DNA of 38,321 bases from an uncultured Verrucomicrobiota bacterium (GTDB lineage Bacteria > Verrucomicrobiota > Verrucomicrobiia > Limisphaerales > UBA9464): NCBI GenBank assembly GCA_903916195.1, contig CAIWVP010000206.1:1-38321 (forward strand), given 5' to 3'. Positions 31,559 through 38,321 of the stretch are shown piece by piece. The translations under genes were made by a program, and so were the position numbers. Below the pieces are notes generated by a model. The model was not told where the DNA came from, did not search any database, and was given only the letters and a program-made list of their open reading frames with translations. How positions within the stretch are numbered: the first letter of the stretch is position 1; each line of letters opens with the position of its first letter.

Positions 31559-32921
31559 AGTAGATGAAATCCACCTTGGCCCCGGCGTAGGCGAGGATGA
31601 GGTAGATGGCCACCGACGCCAGCGCCCACTGGGCCTTGAGCGGCAGTTTCACGAAGCGCCTGTCCACCAGCGTCCAAGCGACCGACTGCTGCGCCAAGGC
31701 GAACACGACCAGCCAACTCGCGAGGGCCGATGGGACCTTCGAGGAGTTGAACGGCGGCGACAGCAGTCGTGCGAAGTATTCTCCGGCGGCGGCGAGGGTC
31801 GGCGCACGGAACAGCACCCAGAGCAGGCAGACCCCGTGAAAGACGAGGACGAGCCGCAGGAACCGTCCGGCGCGGTTGTCCGTGAAGAAGGGCAGGGATG
31901 GGATCCGGCGTTCAAGGGCCAGCCAGAGTCCGTGACCGAGTCCCCAGACCACGAACGGCCAGCCCGCCCCGTGCCAGAGGCCGGCCAGCATCATCGTCAA
32001 AACCAGGTTGAGCCCCGGCCGATGGCGGTTGCCGCCGAGCGGTATGTACACGTGGTCCCTGAACCAGACCGATAGAGTGATGTGCCAGCGACGCCAGAAA
32101 TCCTGCAAGCTGGTCGCGGCGTAGGGCGTGTCGAAATTGAGCGGCAGCTCCAGCCCGAACAACGCCGCGAGCCCGACTGCCATCGTCGAGTAGCCCCAGA
32201 AATCCGCGTAGAGCTGGAAGGCGTAGGCGTAGAGGCCGGTCCATGCACCGATCGTCGTCAGTGTCCCGGGCGCGCGGAACGCCTCGTCGGCGAACTGCGC
32301 CAGCACGTCCGCGACGCCGATCTTCAGCGCGAGGCCGGCGAGGAGCAGCCAGAGGCCTTGATGGAAGCCCGCGGCGTCGAACCGGATCACGTCGCGCAGT
32401 TGGGGCAGCAGGGCCTTCGCCCGGACGATCGGCCCGGCGATCAGCTGGGGAAAGAAGCACTTGAACACGGCGAACCGCAGCAGCGACGGCTCAGCCTCGA
32501 TCTCTCGCCGGTGGACATCGATCTGATACGCGACGACCTGGAAGGTGAAGAACGAGATCCCCAGCGGCAGAAAGACGGGCGGCACCGGGACATCCAGCGA
32601 AACACCGACGAGCGCGAGGGCGGCGTTGACGTTGGTGGCGATGAAGGCGGCGTATTTGAACCAGAACAGCAACGATAGGTTGGCTCCGACCACCGCCCAC
32701 AGCAGCGGCCACGACTGCCGACGTTGTTGGATCCGCCCCGCTATGAAATTGAAGCCGATCGTGGACAGGAGCAAGAAGACGCTGGGCCAATGATGGTAGC
32801 CGTAGAAGAACAGGGATGCCGCGAGCAGCAGCCATAGGCGGCCCTTCTGCCAAGGCAGCGACCAATAGAGCGCCACGGTCGGCAACAACAGCGCGAAGAA
32901 GGCTAGCGAATTGAACAGCAT
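31548..32921 (-). CDS. MBOAT family O-acyltransferase (AlgI/DltB-like)
   Basis: The 457-residue polytopic membrane protein begins MLFNSLAFFALLLPTVALYW, the AlgI-like start. It has the family pattern LPLGISFFTFQVVAYQID, FFPQLIAGPIVRA, QLYADFWGYSTMAVGLA, DFWRRWHITLSVWFRDHVYIPLGGNR and the catalytic-His region LWHGAGWPFVVWG. MBOAT enzymes of this group move acyl groups to an extracytoplasmic SGNH partner, giving O-acetylated surface glycans. Its ATG abuts the stop of the SGNH gene (TGA-ATG), with GAGGG 8 bases upstream as ribosome-binding site. It ends a three-gene coupled set. Confidence 0.92.
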   Translation of the reverse strand: MLFNSLAFFALLLPTVALYWSLPWQKGRLWLLLAASLFFYGYHHWPSVFLLLSTIGFNFIAGRIQQRRQSWPLLWAVVGANLSLLFWFKYAAFIATNVNAALALVGVSLDVPVPPVFLPLGISFFTFQVVAYQIDVHRREIEAEPSLLRFAVFKCFFPQLIAGPIVRAKALLPQLRDVIRFDAAGFHQGLWLLLAGLALKIGVADVLAQFADEAFRAPGTLTTIGAWTGLYAYAFQLYADFWGYSTMAVGLAALFGLELPLNFDTPYAATSLQDFWRRWHITLSVWFRDHVYIPLGGNRHRPGLNLVLTMMLAGLWHGAGWPFVVWGLGHGLWLALERRIPSLPFFTDNRAGRFLRLVLVFHGVCLLWVLFRAPTLAAAGEYFARLLSPPFNSSKVPSALASWLVVFALAQQSVAWTLVDRRFVKLPLKAQWALASVAIYLILAYAGAKVDFIYFNF

Positions 32922-33926
32922 TCAGCGGCCCTCGAACAAGCGAGCGATCGGCTGCGCCAGCGCTCGGGACCAATGGGCCCGGCCCCGGCTGTTCAGATGC
33001 GAAGAATCGCGGGAAAAATCGTCCAGTAGCGGCAGGGCGGCGTAGTTCCAGACTTCGCAGCCGCCCCGTCGGGCAACTTCCGAGAAGAGCGGCCTCATTT
33101 CGTCCCGCTCAGGCGCCGGTTGCCAACGCCGGGTCAGTGGTGGGACCGCAAAGGCGACACGGATGCCATGGTCCATGAAGGACCGCGCGAGGTCCGCGAG
33201 GCGCGTGGCGACGATGTCATGGGCGGCGGTGAGTTTCCGCGGAGGCGCGGACGGGGTGAACACTTCAGGTGTCCACAGGCGCGGGTCGAAATCGGTGGCG
33301 GCCGGCTCCTTCCGTCCCAACCAACTGGCAACTTGGTCCACCCCGCGCGTTTCCCACCCACCCAAGGAGGGTGCGAACAACAGCAACGCGGGCAGGCGGC
33401 CGAGGTTGTCCGTGAGAAAGGCGGTGCGATACCTGATCAAGGCAAGCTTGCGGAGTTGCCGGGCCAACTTGTCCTCGAATGTCACCGAGGTCGGTCCGGC
33501 TTGTTCCCACGGCGACGGATCGTTCGAGATCTGCGGGTCCGAAAGCTCGATGATGACCGCACCGATACCTTGACGTGTTTGATAGCGCGGAGCAATGGAC
33601 CGGAGAGCGTCGAGGCTCGAACCGGTGAAGGCAGCATTGTAGCCGTGAAATCCTTCCAGCGCGGGAGCGAGCTCTCCCAATGCTCGCGTGACCAAGGCGG
33701 GCGAGACGCCGTCCTGGGTCCGGGATGTCCCCAAGAAAAGGACATCCACGCGCGGATGGGTCTCGGACATGGCTGCCTTGGCCAGGGCACGATGGGAGGC
33801 CCCTTCAAACAAGGCGGCCCTGTGCCGCACGAGGAACTCCAGCGCGCAGAGCAGCAGGGCCAAGCCGGCCACAAAGGCCAGCAACCGCCGGGTGGGCGGG
33901 ATGGTTTGGTTCCTGCGGGTCTTCAA
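32922..33926 (-). CDS. SGNH-hydrolase-like/DUF1574-type partner of the MBOAT acyltransferase
   Basis: The 334-residue protein has an N-terminal membrane segment (LLAFVAGLALLLCALEFLV) and an extracytoplasmic domain with DVLFLGTSRTQDGVSP (the GxSR/T block I of the SGNH-like fold). The NAAFTGSSLDALR and AVIIELSDPQISND segments follow, and the final FSRDSSHLNSRGRAHWSRAL contains the Asp-x2-His-like motif of AlgX/AlgJ-type acetyltransferases. It presumably transfers the acyl group delivered by the adjacent MBOAT protein. The frame opens at 34097, but TTG 33926 overlaps the HicB-like stop as TTGA and begins KTRRNQ right before the membrane helix. The start choice is moderately certain. Confidence 0.78.
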   Translation of the reverse strand: MKTRRNQTIPPTRRLLAFVAGLALLLCALEFLVRHRAALFEGASHRALAKAAMSETHPRVDVLFLGTSRTQDGVSPALVTRALGELAPALEGFHGYNAAFTGSSLDALRSIAPRYQTRQGIGAVIIELSDPQISNDPSPWEQAGPTSVTFEDKLARQLRKLALIRYRTAFLTDNLGRLPALLLFAPSLGGWETRGVDQVASWLGRKEPAATDFDPRLWTPEVFTPSAPPRKLTAAHDIVATRLADLARSFMDHGIRVAFAVPPLTRRWQPAPERDEMRPLFSEVARRGGCEVWNYAALPLLDDFSRDSSHLNSRGRAHWSRALAQPIARLFEGR

Positions 33927-34177
33927 AAGATCGGTCGCGGTTGCTTTGCGATGCGTGAGGCCAAGGCGAGGATGGCCGGCCGATACGCCGGACAGGGTGC
34001 CGCTTCGCAGCCCGCTCTGGCGGATTTGACCTGCGAGATCCGGGCCAAGAGCGCTTCGGTCAGGGCTTCTTCCGGCGGCGCACCGCGGGCGAAGCAATTC
34101 TTCAGGTCGGAGACATCCGCGACGTGGCAGCAGTCTTCCGCGCTGTAGAACACCTTGATGTGATGTCGTCGCTTCAT
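33923..34177 (-). CDS. HicB-like antitoxin-fold protein without HicA partner
   Basis: The 84-residue product begins MKRRHHIKVFYSAEDCCHVADVSDLKNCFARGAPPEEALTEA, matching the HicB/DUF1902-like partial RNase H fold. Such proteins have the pattern Y.(S/P)E.(G/C)..(V/I)ADVPDL..C.A.G.T.EEAL. The C-terminal half (LLARISQVKSARAGCEAAPCPAYRPAI) resembles the usual P.Y.PAI end. HicB proteins normally neutralise the mRNA interferase HicA, and none is visible on either side. It overlaps the TTG start of the SGNH gene. The frame opens at 34222, but ATG 34177 matches the family. It lies 61 bases downstream of the fusion gene. Confidence 0.72.
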   Translation of the reverse strand: MKRRHHIKVFYSAEDCCHVADVSDLKNCFARGAPPEEALTEALLARISQVKSARAGCEAAPCPAYRPAILALASRIAKQPRPIF

Positions 34178-34238
34178 GCGGGGGCCGGCAAGGATGGACT
34201 CCAGGACCCAGCGCGGCTTCACGTCCTGCTTCGGTGGG

Positions 34239-36383
<2,145 letters not shown>

Positions 36384-36502
36384 ACCAACGGTCGAGGCGG
36401 GAAAGTGGGATCCAACCGGACGACGGTCAACGGCGGATCGCATCGGGCGGATCCGGCCGCTCTCGGCGATGCGCTGTCCTTGTCCGGGCTTACCCGGCCC
36501 GG

Positions 36503-38077
36503 TCACGCGCGTTTTTGGTGATGCTCCAGCAGGCAGTCGAAACCGCCCAGATCCACCCGCTGTCCGGAGACCCGCCGCAAACCGCGCGGCGGGACGTTGA
36601 TGGTCACCGGGTTCGGGAAGATCAGCTGACCGCCCGGCTTCAGCACGGTCGCGGCGACGGCCATCATGTCCGCGATCAGTCCGTGCAGGTCGGGGATGCG
36701 GATGCGCCGGCCCATCGGCGGGTTGGTGATCACCAGGTCGACCGTCTCCGGCCCGAGCCCCGGGATGCGCGCGAAGTCCCGGAAATCGGTCTGGGTGAAC
36801 TCTGCTTGGACGCCCGGCAACTTTGCGGCATCGAAGTTGCACCGGGCGATGGCCAGGGCTCCGGGGCTGAGGTCGGTGCCGTGGACCTGCCGGACCCCGC
36901 CGAGCAACGCGCGTTCGACCAGTTCAAGCCCGGAGCCGCAGAAGGGGTCCCAGATCACGGCGTCGCGCAGCGGTCCGGCCATCCGGGCCATGCAGGCGGC
37001 CAAGGGCGGATGCGACGCCGCCGGCACGTCGCCGACCCGGTAGTAGAGCCGCGGATCCGGCGTGAGATGCGGCACGAGCTCGGCCGTGGCGCCTTCCTTC
37101 GAGTCGTGGACGGCGATGGTCCACGGCGCGCGGCTCGGGTCGTTGAGGATCTCCGGGCAGAGCGCGTAGGCCAGGTCGGCGACGAGCCGGACGCCTGCGC
37201 GCCGATGGCCGGAGCCCACGAAATCCAGCCGGTAGCGGATCGGTCCTCCGGTGAGTTGCCGCAGGAGGCGCAGCGACCGCGGCGAAGCGATGACCGCGGC
37301 GAGCGTCTCGGCGGATCCGGGGGCGTCCCCGGCGCGGACCGGACCCAGGACCAAGCCCACGGTGTCGAAGCACCGGAGCTCATACAGGTCGGCCAACGAG
37401 AAGGGCGCGACCGGCGCGAGCACGACCAGCCCTCCGGTCACCGCGACGAGCTCGAACTGCCGGCGCTCGCGGATGCGTCCGGCCACCTCCTCGGCGACGA
37501 CCGCTTCCAGGCCGCGGCGACCGCGCAGATGGATCCGCAGGCCGTCGATCTCGGTGACGACCGCCTTCATGTCGATCGCGCCGGGGTCGATGTCGCGGGC
37601 CAGGCGCGCCTTCACCCGTTGCTCGGTGGGCCGGAGCAGTCCGTCGTCGCCGGCCTGAATCTCGGCGAGCGTGGCGGCGCCGCCGATCTTGCCGAGGGCT
37701 TCGCCCAGGGCCTTCTTCTCGCGTCCGGTGGTGCTCGTGCGCAGCAGCGACAGCATCTCGGCCTCTTCGCCGGCGCCGGCGCCGAGCAGCGGGAGCGCGG
37801 CGGTGGCGTAGCGCCGGACCTTCTCGCTCGGGTCCTGCAGCAACCGGCGGAGCCACGGCCGCGCCGTGTCGCGCTGCGCCGCGGTGCCCGATCCTGAGAA
37901 GACCGTCCCCACCGCGCGGATCACCGAGACGCGCTCGATGCGTTCTTGCGGCGCGGCGCGGTCGAAACGCGGCACTTCGATCGTCCACAACTGCTCGCAC
38001 GACAACTCGCGCAGTTGGCGGTAAAGGTCTTTGCCGGCCTGCTTGGCGCGGTTCTTCGGATCGGATTCGACGGGCAT
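36503..38077 (-). CDS. HEAT-repeat/THUMP-domain RNA methyltransferase (UPF0020/Trm14-like)
   Basis: The 524-residue protein has three parts. Residues about 50-145 form HEAT-like helical repeats ([48 protein letters not shown]). About 165-350 resemble a ferredoxin-like/THUMP RNA-binding region ([21 protein letters not shown] is its end). About 355-524 is a Rossmann methyltransferase with SAM motif [13 protein letters not shown] (Asp377-Gly383), [16 protein letters not shown] and the catalytic NPPM (residues 452-455), the pattern of N2-guanine or N6-adenine RNA modification. It probably methylates tRNA or rRNA; the target is unknown. It lies 119 bases upstream of the triple fusion and is divergent from a small ORF at 38080. 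Confidence 0.88.
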   Translation of the reverse strand: MPVESDPKNRAKQAGKDLYRQLRELSCEQLWTIEVPRFDRAAPQERIERVSVIRAVGTVFSGSGTAAQRDTARPWLRRLLQDPSEKVRRYATAALPLLGAGAGEEAEMLSLLRTSTTGREKKALGEALGKIGGAATLAEIQAGDDGLLRPTEQRVKARLARDIDPGAIDMKAVVTEIDGLRIHLRGRRGLEAVVAEEVAGRIRERRQFELVAVTGGLVVLAPVAPFSLADLYELRCFDTVGLVLGPVRAGDAPGSAETLAAVIASPRSLRLLRQLTGGPIRYRLDFVGSGHRRAGVRLVADLAYALCPEILNDPSRAPWTIAVHDSKEGATAELVPHLTPDPRLYYRVGDVPAASHPPLAACMARMAGPLRDAVIWDPFCGSGLELVERALLGGVRQVHGTDLSPGALAIARCNFDAAKLPGVQAEFTQTDFRDFARIPGLGPETVDLVITNPPMGRRIRIPDLHGLIADMMAVAATVLKPGGQLIFPNPVTINVPPRGLRRVSGQRVDLGGFDCLLEHHQKRA

Positions 38078-38079
38078 GG

Positions 38080-38244
38080 ATGACGGTGGAGGACAAGCCC
38101 GCGGGCCGCTGGCTTTTCGACTTCCGAAGACCGACCCTGCCCGGAACCCCGCCGGTGAGCCATCGCGAACTCGTGCGCGGGTACGTCCGGGCGCATCTGC
38201 GCACCACCCCGGATCGTTGGGGACGGGCTGCCGCGCGTCCGTGA
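38080..38244 (+). CDS. Possible 54-residue small protein of unknown function
   Basis: An ATG 3 bases from the divergent methyltransferase start opens MTVEDKPAGRWLFDFRRPTL and continues to AHLRTTPDRWGRAAARP. Third codon positions are GC-rich and the peptide is basic (many Arg). No family was recognised, and chance remains possible in this base composition. It would share a very short divergent promoter region. Confidence 0.35.
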   Translation: MTVEDKPAGRWLFDFRRPTLPGTPPVSHRELVRGYVRAHLRTTPDRWGRAAARP

Positions 38245-38267
38245 GATGCCGACGGCCAACGTCGCAG

Positions 38268-38306
38268 CCGGCCGAAGTATCGGCGGCGCGGCAGCGCCGC
38301 CTTACC
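38268..38306. repeat. Reverse-oriented copy of the 5615-type repeat end (39 bp)
   Basis: CCGGCCGAAGTATCGGCGGC and the following bases to CTTACC match the reverse complement of 5615-5653 with only two or three mismatches. The similarity ends at about 38268 on the left. It lies near the right edge; 38245-38321 has no gene. Confidence 0.85.
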
Positions 38307-38321
38307 TTGGAGGCAGTGTCA

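Overview
The window is about 38 kb of high-GC, gene-dense bacterial chromosome with no phage, conjugative or CRISPR module. The gene content points to Verrucomicrobiota, possibly a Limisphaerales/Pedosphaera-like lineage. The support is a planctomycete-type cytochrome (PSCyt1-DUF1549-DUF1553) gene in one operon with a Tat-exported DUF1501 gene, two pseudopilin-like proteins with the [12 protein letters not shown] N-terminus, a PEP-CTERM protein, a full LPS-export operon (so a diderm), and several families of palindromic intergenic repeats. The assignment is an inference from gene families, not from a marker-gene tree.

Layout. 1-1337 (minus): rpmI-rplT with a recognisable promoter and a strong terminator, then the start of pheS, which runs off the left edge. 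1396-6790 (plus): an anchored protein of unknown function, a pseudopilin, an ABC-2 exporter pair, a sugar-nucleotide epimerase and a family 2 glycosyltransferase. 6899-12818 (plus): a four-gene operon in which a nucleotidyltransferase-like gene and a small basic protein sit between the DUF1553 and DUF1501 genes; a gene remnant follows. 13026-20878: secreted or surface proteins, an esterase and a second pseudopilin. 20960-23567 (plus): a Rieske oxygenase and a DAO-family flavoprotein that resemble the glycine-betaine/methylamine degradation pairs. 23818-27823 (minus): tRNA-Val, hprK, a repeat-filled gap, then kdsC-lptC-lptA-lptB. 28132-29498 (plus): a PEP-CTERM protein coupled to an XRE-like protein. 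29565-38077 (minus): rho with a long N-terminal extension, an MBOAT/SGNH acylation pair led by a lone HicB-like gene, a three-enzyme fusion, and a HEAT-THUMP RNA methyltransferase.

Most notable. (1) One uninterrupted 714-codon frame fuses a YwlE-like phosphatase, RpiB and serine hydroxymethyltransferase, in the same order as the separate ywlE-ywlF-(ywlG)-glyA genes of Bacillus subtilis. Its phosphatase loop carries the Thr that in YwlE gives phospho-arginine specificity. (2) Period-7 tandem repeats occur at five unrelated places, three of them inside coding sequence (two at the 3' ends of genes, one in an interdomain linker). (3) Three families of palindromic or multi-hairpin elements occupy the gaps, and one of them apparently supplies the C-terminus of a regulator gene. 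(4) A nucleotidyltransferase-like gene pair is embedded in a PSCyt/DUF1501 operon. (5) A HicB-like gene without HicA is stop-start coupled to the O-acylation pair.

Starts were chosen by family length, stop-start overlaps and where recognisable domains begin. Several differ from the longest open frame. Shine-Dalgarno signals are generally weak here.
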